From NCBI GenBank assembly GCA_035276685.1, contig DATELK010000104.1:1-33169 (forward strand): a DNA stretch of 33,169 nucleotides, in the 5' to 3' direction. This DNA comes from JACVRN01 sp035276685 (GTDB taxonomy: Bacteria > Acidobacteriota > Blastocatellia > Pyrinomonadales > Pyrinomonadaceae). The notes under the pieces are model-generated. The model saw only the letters and a program-made list of their open reading frames with translations. It ran no database searches and was not told where the DNA came from. Position numbers and translations under genes: made by a program. Of this stretch, positions 8,019 through 15,488 are shown one piece after another. Within the stretch, counting starts at the first letter, position 1. The number at the start of each line of letters is the position of its first letter.

Positions 8019-8090
8019 CGCATCCCCATGACTGAGGAAGGCCACATCCGGCGGGCGTGACTCTTACGGTTGAGCATCAGTCAAGATGCG
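8019..8090 (+). ncRNA. Long nested stem upstream of MBOAT gene
   Basis: CGCATC (8019-8024) pairs with GATGCG (8085-8090), and TGACTGA (8029-8035) pairs with TCAGTCA (8077-8083). This gives 13 bp broken only by a small asymmetric internal loop, around a 41-nt apical part. It could be a leader RNA element or a remnant repeat. I know no matching family. Confidence 0.3.
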
Positions 8091-8118
8091 TTTAGAAGAC
8101 AAGAGGCGGGGAAGATAA

Positions 8119-8178
8119 AAGTGACGGGTGACAAGTGATAAGCAAGAGAGAAGCTTTCGTCTCGTCACCCGTCACTCC
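8119..8178. repeat. Dispersed inverted repeat, family B copy 1
   Basis: AGTGACGGGTGACAAGTG... and ...CTCGTCACCCGTCACT form an inverted repeat of about 60 bp just upstream of the MBOAT gene. A related copy lies at 11517-11584. The tandem GTGAC motifs within each arm are characteristic. Confidence 0.6.
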
Positions 8179-8208
8179 CAGCTCATGACTGCTCTTTAGG
8201 GTTCCGGA

Positions 8209-9711
8209 ATGTATTTTACAAGCGGCAAGTACATGCTCTTTCTGGCCGTGGTCTTCTTCCTTTACTGGATGGTGGCCGGGCATCGACGCACGCGCACGCT
8301 CCTGCTCCTGGGAGCAAGCTACTACTTCTACGCGCTCTGGAACTGGAAGTTCCTCGGGCTCATCATTCTGATTTCCACGGTCGATTTCCTGACGGCGCGC
8401 TTCATAGGAAGAGCCGAGAGTCAGGCTAAGCGAAAGCTTCTGCTCTGGACGAGCGTCCTGACGGACATAGGCGCGCTCTTCACCTTCAAGTACTTCAACT
8501 TCTTCAGCGGCTCTACTTCGGGACTGGTCAACACCATTCAGCCCTGGCTCGCGAGCGCTATCACGTCAATCACGGGCGCGCTCGGCGCACAGCCGCCCGC
8601 CTCGCTTATAGAGTATCTGGGAACCGAGACGGAGCCTTTTGTGCTTCACGTAGTGATGCCTCTGGGGCTCTCGTTTATCACCTTCCGCTCGCTCTCCTAC
8701 GTGATAGACGTTTACCGCAAGCAGATGAAGGCGGACGTATCCTTTCTGGATTACCTGACGTTCGTGGCCTTCTTCCCGACGCTGATAGCCGGGCCCGTCG
8801 TGCGCGCCAAAGAGCTTCTGCCGCAGCTTCACGCTCAGTCGCGACTGACGAGCGAGGAAGGCACGCAGGCCATCTTTCTCATCATGCTCGGCCTCGTTAA
8901 GAAGATAGCCATCGCGGATTATCTCTCGAACAATCTGGTGGGCCGCGTCTTCGACCAGCCGCAGCTCTACTCGTCGCTTGAGACGCTCGTGGCCGTCTAC
9001 GGTTACGCCTTGCAGATTTACTGCGACTTCTCCGGCTATTCGGACATAGCCATAGGCTCTGCTCTCCTGCTCGGATATCGGCTGCCGATTAACTTCAACG
9101 CGCCTTATCGAGCGCAGAACCTGCCGGACTTCTGGAAGCGCTGGCACATCACGCTCTCGAACTGGCTGACCGACTACGTCTACTTCTCCATAGGCGGCCT
9201 GCGTAAAAGGCAATTCAACATGTACCGCAACGTCGTGCTGACGATGCTGATAGGCGGGTTGTGGCACGGCGCTGCGTGGACGTTCGTCATCTGGGGCGGG
9301 ATGCACGGGCTAGGTCTTGCGGTCAATCGTTGGTGGGAGAATCGCCGCCGCTCGCTTAAGAGAAAGCCCAGACAGGATTGGTGGATTAAAGCCCTTTGCG
9401 TCTTTGCGACTTTCCACTTCGTCTGCCTGACGTGGGTCTTCTTCCGCGCCTCAAGTTTGGAACAAGCGTGGGAAGTCCTGAAGCGATTCGGCGCGATGAA
9501 TTTTGAAGCGGGCAACCTGCAATGGCCCGTGCTGACGGTGTTGGGCATAGGCTACCTGTCGCACTGGTTCCCGAAGGATGCTTTGGAGAAGGTGAGGCTG
9601 GGCTGGACCTGGCTGCCCGCGCCCGCGCAGGCCGTGCTGATTCTATCCGTCGGCGTGGGGCTCTATTACCTGTCGAGCGCAGAGGTGCAATTTATTTACG
9701 GCAGCTTCTGA
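8209..9711 (+). CDS. MBOAT O-acyltransferase, AlgI type (500 aa)
   Basis: A polytopic membrane protein of the MBOAT family, which moves acyl groups from a cytosolic donor to an acceptor outside the membrane. Both hallmark histidines are present: H313 in FWKRWHITLSNWL and H353 in GGLWHGAAW, each in the exact AlgI/PatA/DltB-like context. FSGYSDIAIG (274-283) and the SFITFRSLSYVIDVYR segment (155-170) also fit. About ten or more hydrophobic segments cover the length, which is normal for AlgI proteins. It is followed at 45 nt by the zinc-ribbon SGNH gene, then ACP and KAS III genes. This suggests that the donor could be an acyl-ACP and the acceptor a cell-surface polysaccharide or peptidoglycan. 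Substrate is not readable from sequence. Confidence 0.93.
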   Translation: MYFTSGKYMLFLAVVFFLYWMVAGHRRTRTLLLLGASYYFYALWNWKFLGLIILISTVDFLTARFIGRAESQAKRKLLLWTSVLTDIGALFTFKYFNFFSGSTSGLVNTIQPWLASAITSITGALGAQPPASLIEYLGTETEPFVLHVVMPLGLSFITFRSLSYVIDVYRKQMKADVSFLDYLTFVAFFPTLIAGPVVRAKELLPQLHAQSRLTSEEGTQAIFLIMLGLVKKIAIADYLSNNLVGRVFDQPQLYSSLETLVAVYGYALQIYCDFSGYSDIAIGSALLLGYRLPINFNAPYRAQNLPDFWKRWHITLSNWLTDYVYFSIGGLRKRQFNMYRNVVLTMLIGGLWHGAAWTFVIWGGMHGLGLAVNRWWENRRRSLKRKPRQDWWIKALCVFATFHFVCLTWVFFRASSLEQAWEVLKRFGAMNFEAGNLQWPVLTVLGIGYLSHWFPKDALEKVRLGWTWLPAPAQAVLILSVGVGLYYLSSAEVQFIYGSF

Positions 9712-9756
9712 GGTTGAAGAAGCTTTGTGTTACCTGAAGAGTTAAGAGGTTTTTAG

Positions 9757-11520
9757 ATGAACTGCCAGTCTTGCGGGAAAAAGGTCAGAGAGACGGCTCG
9801 CTTCTGCGATGCGTGCGGCGTCCTTCTTCACACCACGCATTCCCGCATCGTCATTGACCTGAGCGCCAAGCAGGAAGAGGTAGCGCTTCCCGCTCCCTTC
9901 ACTCCGTCTTTCCTCTTCCCGCAGGAGGCGGAGAAGAAACGACGCTTCCCCTTCATCAACCGCGACAAGCCTCTCAAAGAGCTTGCCCCGAAGAATGGAA
10001 AGAACGGGAAGAAAGAGAAGAAGGTTGAAGCGGTCAAAGCTCAAGCGGCGAGTGTCGTGGCCGCGCAGCATGTCGCTAAAGAGAGCGCAAGCGAAGCCGC
10101 TCCCGTGAAAAAGCAGCGCCATGTTCTTTTGTCAAAGCCCGCGCAGACGATTCTCTGCGTGCTAATCCTTGCGGCGCTCCCGCTCTTTGTGCCGGGCCTT
10201 GACCGCTTCCGCGAGATGCTGCCGGATTTCCGGGAGATGTATGCCTTCAATAACGGCTCGACGGGCGCGGCCGATTCCGGCATCCCCGGCGGAGCGCCTA
10301 CAAGTTCCGACACGACCTACTCTTCGACCGGCGCAGGCGCTCCCGTCGTCGTCAGCTCGGACAACCCTATCGTTGACCCGGCGAACGCCATGGACAGCTT
10401 CTACGCCGCCTTAGCGCGCACTGACGCGAAGCAGGTGGGAGCAGTCACGCGCGTTACTCACTACGGCGATTCGCCCATCACCAACGACGGCATCACGGCT
10501 ACGGTTCGCAGGCTCCTTCAGACGCGCTTCGGTGACGCGGGCCACGGCTTCATACTGATGGACAGGCCCTGGGCCTGGTACGGCCATCAGGCCATCACCT
10601 ACACTTCCGGCGGAGGCTGGGACAACAATCCCATGTTCGGCGGACGCCCCACCGACGGCATGTACGGCCTAGGCGGCGTCTCCTTCTCGGCGTCGGGCGC
10701 GGGCAAGTACGCGCGCTTCGGGCCAGCCGCCGACGGCGAGACGGGCAAGAGCTTTTCGCGCATGGAGGTCTATTACTTGCAGCAGTCCGGCGGCGGGCAG
10801 TTCTCCGTCAACGTCAACGGCGCGAACTCTCAGACGGTTTCGACGACGGGAACGGCGGGCCGCTCGGGCTTCTTCGAGATAAAGGCGCAGCAGGCTGGCT
10901 CTAACACCTTCGAGGTTAGAAGCGCAGGCGGCGACGTGCGGCTCTTCGGCGCAGTCCTTGAGAACGAAGGCCCCGGCGTGGTCTACGACAGCCTCGGCGT
11001 CAACGGCGCTTACGCGGGACTGCTCGCGACCGCCATGAACGAAGAGCATTGGCGCGAGCAGTTGCAGCACCGCAATCCGAATCTGGTCGTCATCAACTAC
11101 GGCACGAACGAGAGCCAGTACGCCTCCGCAGACCAGATGGAGCGCTACGAAAAGGATTTGAGAGAGGTGATTCGACGCGTGCGCGCCTCGCTCCCGCAAG
11201 CCTCCATACTCATCCTCTCGCCCATGGACAGGGGCCAGCGCGCAGCGGGCGGAAAGATAATCACCAAGCCCTCCATCCCGCTCATAGTCGAGATGCAGCG
11301 ACGCGTGGCGCTCGACACAGGCTGCGCCTTCTTCGACACCTTCAAGGCCATGGGCGGCGAAGGCACTATGGCGAAGTGGTACGCGGGCGCGGGCAAGAAT
11401 CATTACGTCGGCGGCGATTTGACGCACCCGACGGCAGAAGGGGCTGAAGTAGTCGGGCGTCTCATCTACGAAGCGCTCACGGACGGCTACGCGAAGTACA
11501 GGTCAAGACAAAAGAAGTGA
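9757..11520 (+). CDS. Zinc-ribbon, membrane-anchored SGNH protein (587 aa)
   Basis: Domains in order: a zinc ribbon with CQSC (3-6) and CDAC (17-20); a charged, Lys/Ala-rich linker (about 50-120); one transmembrane helix (about 129-147); a Gly/Ser/Thr-rich spacer; and an SGNH domain (about 205-585). Catalytic elements are the GDS serine (237-239), NYGTNES (447-453) and the Asp-His pair in DLTH (D554, H557). The central EVYYLQQSGGG region matches the inserted beta-sandwich of the SGNH protein at 6481. Expected topology is ribbon inside and SGNH domain outside, so the protein could link the cytosolic carrier to the exported reaction. A ribosome site AAGAGG lies about 8 nt before the ATG. The stop codon lies inside a dispersed repeat. 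Confidence 0.88.
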   Translation: MNCQSCGKKVRETARFCDACGVLLHTTHSRIVIDLSAKQEEVALPAPFTPSFLFPQEAEKKRRFPFINRDKPLKELAPKNGKNGKKEKKVEAVKAQAASVVAAQHVAKESASEAAPVKKQRHVLLSKPAQTILCVLILAALPLFVPGLDRFREMLPDFREMYAFNNGSTGAADSGIPGGAPTSSDTTYSSTGAGAPVVVSSDNPIVDPANAMDSFYAALARTDAKQVGAVTRVTHYGDSPITNDGITATVRRLLQTRFGDAGHGFILMDRPWAWYGHQAITYTSGGGWDNNPMFGGRPTDGMYGLGGVSFSASGAGKYARFGPAADGETGKSFSRMEVYYLQQSGGGQFSVNVNGANSQTVSTTGTAGRSGFFEIKAQQAGSNTFEVRSAGGDVRLFGAVLENEGPGVVYDSLGVNGAYAGLLATAMNEEHWREQLQHRNPNLVVINYGTNESQYASADQMERYEKDLREVIRRVRASLPQASILILSPMDRGQRAAGGKIITKPSIPLIVEMQRRVALDTGCAFFDTFKAMGGEGTMAKWYAGAGKNHYVGGDLTHPTAEGAEVVGRLIYEALTDGYAKYRSRQKK

Positions 11521-11584
11521 CGAGTGACAAGCGGTAAGCAAGAAGCTTGTTCTTTACTCGTCACTCTTCGCTTGTCACTTATCA
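11517..11584. repeat. Dispersed inverted repeat, family B copy 2
   Basis: An arm beginning AAGTGACGAGTGACAAGCG is matched in reverse by ...CGCTTGTCACTTATC, with an extra ACTCGTCACT inside. It resembles the copy at 8119-8178. The stop codon of the upstream SGNH gene (11518-11520) is supplied by the repeat itself. It also separates that gene from the ACP gene and could act as a hairpin attenuating downstream expression. Confidence 0.6.
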
Positions 11585-11607
11585 AAGGTTTTTTCTAAGG
11601 AGCATTT

Positions 11608-11847
11608 ATGGCATTGCCGCAGGGTGTGATTGATTTTCTTAACGAGAGTGCGCGCAGTAACGGGGCGGAGCAGCCGGGAACAAACGACGACCTCTTTCAG
11701 ATGGGTGTGCTGGACAGCTTCGCGCTGGTCGATTTCGTCACGGTGCTTGAGCAGGAGACGGGAATCTCTGTCCCGGACGGCGATGTCAATCCTGCGAACT
11801 TTCAATCCATAGAGCAGATTGAGCGCTACGTAGAGTCGAAGCGCTAG
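11608..11847 (+). CDS. Acyl carrier protein (79 aa)
   Basis: A stand-alone carrier protein with the phosphopantetheine attachment serine in GVLDSFALVDF (S37). It is preceded by NDDLFQMG and followed by the helix III region GISVPDGDVN and FQSIEQIERYV. The order and length fit the ACP fold, and the DLF...GVLDS pattern recalls the DltC type more than fatty-acid AcpP, although this is a resemblance by eye. AAGGAG lies 7 nt before the ATG. The KAS III gene starts 14 nt after the stop. It would carry an acyl group as a thioester in the cytosol, either for the KAS III enzyme alone or as donor to the MBOAT protein. A housekeeping ACP would normally sit in a fab cluster, so this is probably a specialised carrier. 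Confidence 0.9.
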   Translation: MALPQGVIDFLNESARSNGAEQPGTNDDLFQMGVLDSFALVDFVTVLEQETGISVPDGDVNPANFQSIEQIERYVESKR

Positions 11848-11860
11848 GGAAGTTTAAGAG

Positions 11861-12865
11861 TTGAAAGCCTTCATCACAGGCTCCGGGCGATTCCTGCCCG
11901 AGCGCGTAGTCCCTAACGAAGAGATAGCAGAGCGGCTTGGTCTTCAGCCCGAGCAGATTTTTAAATCTAGCGGGATAAGAAGACGACGCTGGGCCACCGA
12001 GGGCACCACGACAAGCTCTCTGGCCGCAGAGGCACTAAAGCTTGCTCTGGAAGACGCTGCGCTCAAACCGGAAGACGTGGATTATCTTCTCTTCGGGACG
12101 ATGACGCCCGACCGCTTCATCCCCGGCAGCTCGCCTTCGGTTCAAAAAGCACTCGGGCTTCGTGAGATTCCCTGTCTGGACATTCGCGCCGCCTGCTGTA
12201 ACGCGCTTTACGGCTTGCAACTCGCGAAGGCGCTTGTCGCAAGCGACGCTGCGCGACGCGTGGCACTATGCCTCGCAGAGATACAGTCCGCGTGGCTAGA
12301 CCTCTCGCCCAAATCGGGCACCCTCTCCATGCTCTTCGGTGACGGCGCAGCCAGCCTCATCGTCTCCGGTGAGCCGCAACCGGGAGCGATTGAGATTCTG
12401 GACGTGCAACTGGCCACGGACGGCGCGTACGTGGATGACTTGGGGATGCGTTGTCCCGGCACTGAGTTCGGCGCAAACGGCGCGCGTGATGAGAGCGCAA
12501 ACAACGCGGACTATATGGCTCGCATGAACGGCCAGTCCGTTATTCTTCAGGCTTCAAGAAAGATGGTCGCCACCTGTCAGACAGTGCTGGGGCGCAACTC
12601 GCTCACGGCCTCTGAGGTGCGTTGGATGGTGCCGCATCAGGCGAACACAAACCTGCTGGCGCAGGTGGCGCGCGGCCTGCGCTTTCCCACAGACAAAGAT
12701 GGAGTGGTCAGCGTGCTCGAAGACACGGGCAACACTTCTTCGGCTTCCATGGGGATTGCGCTCGACACTTTGCGCCGTTCGGGACGCATAGAGGCTGGCG
12801 ATTACCTCCTGCTTCCGGCCTTCGGCGCTGGCTTCACCTGGGGAGCAGGCCTCTGCCGCGCTTAA
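11861..12865 (+). CDS. 3-oxoacyl-ACP synthase III-like (KAS III) (334 aa)
   Basis: A thiolase-fold enzyme of the FabH type. The catalytic triad is complete: Cys112 in IRAACCN, His259 in PHQAN and Asn291 in GNTSSAS. The family signatures LFGDGAAS (158-165) and FGAGFTWGAG (321-330) are present. FabH condenses acyl-CoA with malonyl-ACP; some KAS III relatives instead transfer acyl groups between CoA, carrier and acceptor. No ketoreductase or dehydratase accompanies it, so full chain elongation is not encoded here. The start is TTG, with AGGGA about 10 nt upstream and a short gap after the ACP gene, indicating an operon. Unusual detail: a second cysteine (Cys113) directly follows the catalytic one. 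Confidence 0.9.
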   Translation: MKAFITGSGRFLPERVVPNEEIAERLGLQPEQIFKSSGIRRRRWATEGTTTSSLAAEALKLALEDAALKPEDVDYLLFGTMTPDRFIPGSSPSVQKALGLREIPCLDIRAACCNALYGLQLAKALVASDAARRVALCLAEIQSAWLDLSPKSGTLSMLFGDGAASLIVSGEPQPGAIEILDVQLATDGAYVDDLGMRCPGTEFGANGARDESANNADYMARMNGQSVILQASRKMVATCQTVLGRNSLTASEVRWMVPHQANTNLLAQVARGLRFPTDKDGVVSVLEDTGNTSSASMGIALDTLRRSGRIEAGDYLLLPAFGAGFTWGAGLCRA

Positions 12866-12882
12866 AAGCTAATGCGAGACGG

Positions 12883-12960
12883 GCAGAGTGCAGAATGATG
12901 AATTAAAGAAATAATTCAAGTCGAACAGTCTTTCTTTTCATTCATCATTCTGCACTCTGC
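12883..12960. repeat. Perfect inverted repeat, 21-bp arms (family C)
   Basis: Arms 12883-12903 and 12940-12960 are perfectly complementary over 21 bp (GCAGAGTGCAG... and ...CTGCACTCTGC) around a 36-nt loop. It starts 18 nt after the KAS III stop and is the likely 3' boundary of that operon. It looks like a dispersed intergenic element; I see only one copy in the window. Confidence 0.65.
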
Positions 12961-13075
12961 CTTCTGCATTTCTTCTTTATCCCTCTTAATTTCCTTTTTG
13001 TGATAACATCCGCCGCTGTCTCTCCGGGTTCTTAAACCGGCATCAAGCATGCCCTTCCTTTTCGGTGGACGTGTC

Positions 13076-15244
13076 ATGAAAACTCCTCTACGTCTTCTAC
13101 TCATATCTCTCATAACGCTTTCGACTATCGCACGCGCGCAGGAGCAGCCGCCGCCGGGCGACGTTGTGCGCATCAACACGGAGCTTGTGCAGACGGAGGT
13201 GCTGGTGCTGGACGCCCAGGAGCGATTCGTCGAGGGTCTGGGGCCGGAGCAGTTCGAGCTTCGCGTTGACGGCAAGCCTGTGCCGGTCTCTTTTTTCGAG
13301 CGAGTGGCGGCCGGAAGCCAGAAGGAGGAACAACTGGCGGCTGCGCGAGCGGGCGCTGCGGCTGCCGCGAAAGAGTCGCCCAATAGAGTCTCCAATCGCG
13401 GGCGCACCATCATCTTCTTCATAGACGACTACCACACGTCGGCCGAGAGTCTTCAGCGGGCGCGCAAGTCCATACTCTATTTCATAGACAAAGAGATGGG
13501 CGCGGGCGACCAGGTGCTAGTTGCTTCGGCCACCGGACAGATAGGCTTCTTGCAGCAGTTCTCGGACAACAAGGCTGTGCTGCGCGCGGCGCTTGAGCGG
13601 CTGGTTTACAAGCCCTACGTGGTGCGCGACGTGGAAGGCATGGGGATGACTGAGTATCAGGCTCTGAGGATTGAGCAGGGCGATTCGGACGCGCTCTATT
13701 ACTACGTCAACCGCATGGAGCAGGAGACGCGCTTTCAGGTAGGCGGCGGCGGCAAGGGCGGGCCGTCGAAAGAGCAGATAGCAAAGATTATTAAAGAGCG
13801 CGCCAAGTTCATGCTCAAGCAGAGCGCCTCAGTTACCACCGCTACGCTCAAGAGCCTTGAGAGCCTGATGCAGATGGCCGCGCCCATGACGGGACGCAAA
13901 GTTCTCTTCTTCTTCTCGGACGGCTTCTACCTGAACGACAGAAACTCTGACGCCAGGGACAGGCTTCAGAACATAGCGGACGCCGCGCTCAGGGCAGGTG
14001 CCGTCATCTACTCGCTGGACACGCGCGGCCTGGTGCTGCCCGAGGCGGACGCAAGCAGCGGTCGCGTAGACCCCATAGGCCAGCTCGCACGCGCCAACGC
14101 CGGAGAGCTTGCCGCCTCGCAAGACCCGCTGACGGCGCTCGCCTCCGACACGGGCGGGCGCGCCCGTCTCAACACCTACAGGCTCATCCCTGCCGTCGAA
14201 AGAGCGCTCAGGGATAACTCCAACTACTACCTGCTGGCGTGGAAGCCTGAAGAGGGGCAGAAGGGCGGGCAGTTCAGAAAGGTAGAGGTCAGCGTAAAGG
14301 GAAGGCCCGAGCTTCAGGTGCGGCTGCCTCGCGGCTATCTTGCGCCGGACGCGAAGACAAGCGATGCGGCTCGCAGCGAGAAGACTACTACTGCTGCTGC
14401 TTCATCCGGCAAAGCGGAAGCGCCGAAGCAGGCCGACGCGGATTTTCGTGAAGCCCTGACCTCGTTTGCGCCCAAGCGCGCCATCCCTACGCTGCTCTCT
14501 ACAAGCTACCTTGACACGCCTACGAACGGGACGGTGCTGACGGCCTCCGTGCAGGTGGCGCAGTCCGGGCTCTCTTACGGCGCGGACGGCAAGCAGCCCG
14601 CAGCCGTTGACGTGGCGGGCGTCGTTCTCAACGACCAAGGCAAGCCTGCCGCAAGCTTCAAGACGCGCCTTAACGTGAACCCGCGCACGACCGATGCTTC
14701 CATGCTCGATGCCGCGAGCGTCATCTACAACTACAAAGCGCCGCTCAAGCCTGGGCTCTATCAGGTGCGCGTGGCTGCGCGCGACGACCGCAGCGGGCAC
14801 GTCGGCAGTCAGATGCAGTGGATAGCGATTCCAGACCTGACGCAGAAGCGTTTGACCCTGAGCAGTCTTCTAATAGGCGGGCAGCTCGTGGGCTCTGCGG
14901 ATAAAAAGGACGGGGACGCGCAGGTTCAGTTCAGCGTTGACCGCCGCTTCCAGCGTTCCTCGCATCTGGGATTCTGGATTTTCATCTACAACGCCGGACG
15001 CGACGCGCAGGGGCAGCCTGACGTGACGGCACAGGTGCAGATTTTCCGTGACGCTCAATCAATCGTCACCACTCCTGCGCGCAAGCTCTCTATGGCGGGC
15101 ATCGCGGACATGGCCCGCATACCCTACGGCGGAGACTTCGCGCTCTCAGGACTTGCGCCCGGCCGCTACACGCTACAGATAACGATAACAGACCGCGTAG
15201 GGAACGCCACGGCTTCAGAGCGCACGAGCTTCACAGTCGAGTGA
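13076..15244 (+). CDS. Large secreted VWA-domain protein, acidobacterial type (722 aa)
   Basis: The chosen ATG opens directly into a signal peptide (MKTPLRLLLISLITLS, cleavage near ARA-QEQ); an upstream in-frame ATG at 13049 adds nine residues and is less likely. Next comes the beta-rich 'claim' segment (TELVQTEVLVLDAQERFVEG), then a VWA domain (about 100-410) whose metal site is replaced by the IDDYHTS pattern seen in acidobacterial VWA proteins. A low-complexity Ala/Thr/Ser linker (about 420-450) and two beta-sandwich-like regions finish the protein. It is probably exported. Family function is unknown. It is more than twice as long as the VWA protein at 3913. It stands alone between two dispersed repeats. 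Confidence 0.85.
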   Translation: MKTPLRLLLISLITLSTIARAQEQPPPGDVVRINTELVQTEVLVLDAQERFVEGLGPEQFELRVDGKPVPVSFFERVAAGSQKEEQLAAARAGAAAAAKESPNRVSNRGRTIIFFIDDYHTSAESLQRARKSILYFIDKEMGAGDQVLVASATGQIGFLQQFSDNKAVLRAALERLVYKPYVVRDVEGMGMTEYQALRIEQGDSDALYYYVNRMEQETRFQVGGGGKGGPSKEQIAKIIKERAKFMLKQSASVTTATLKSLESLMQMAAPMTGRKVLFFFSDGFYLNDRNSDARDRLQNIADAALRAGAVIYSLDTRGLVLPEADASSGRVDPIGQLARANAGELAASQDPLTALASDTGGRARLNTYRLIPAVERALRDNSNYYLLAWKPEEGQKGGQFRKVEVSVKGRPELQVRLPRGYLAPDAKTSDAARSEKTTTAAASSGKAEAPKQADADFREALTSFAPKRAIPTLLSTSYLDTPTNGTVLTASVQVAQSGLSYGADGKQPAAVDVAGVVLNDQGKPAASFKTRLNVNPRTTDASMLDAASVIYNYKAPLKPGLYQVRVAARDDRSGHVGSQMQWIAIPDLTQKRLTLSSLLIGGQLVGSADKKDGDAQVQFSVDRRFQRSSHLGFWIFIYNAGRDAQGQPDVTAQVQIFRDAQSIVTTPARKLSMAGIADMARIPYGGDFALSGLAPGRYTLQITITDRVGNATASERTSFTVE

Positions 15245-15261
15245 AAGACGGGTGGAGGAAG

Positions 15262-15354
15262 GGAATTAACAGGGATGGACAGGATAGACAGGATAAAGAT
15301 TAAGAAGAATAAATGCTTTCTCTTTTATCCTGCTTATCCTGTTCATCCTGTTTG
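15262..15354. repeat. Dispersed inverted repeat, family A copy 1
   Basis: Left part is made of 9-bp units (AGGATGGAC, AGGATAGAC, AGGATAAA) after GGAATTAACAGGG. The right part is the reverse complement pattern TTTATCCTGCTTATCCTG then TTCATCCTGTTT. A loop of about 26 nt lies between. It sits between the VWA and HGSNAT-type genes. Confidence 0.75.
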
Positions 15355-15488
15355 AATCTCAATCCAATTTAGCTCTCAGTGAACATTTGTCCCGCTCGCT
15401 TCGTACTTCGTGAGCAGACGCGCTTACCACCCTCGCTTGCTTTAGCTGACCCGTTTTCTCGCTCTCTTAATTCAAGGAGAACTTTCCC

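Larger units (their letters stand above)
7726..8208 (+). other. 483-bp intergenic region with several hairpins
   Basis: No credible gene lies here. From left to right it holds a hairpin just after the SGNH stop (7755-7783), an 8-bp perfect hairpin AGACCGAA/TTCGGTCT (7920-7938), a long nested stem (8019-8090) and a dispersed repeat (about 8119-8178). Reading frames crossing it are low-complexity. The spacing suggests that the MBOAT gene has its own transcription start rather than simple read-through. Confidence 0.5.
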
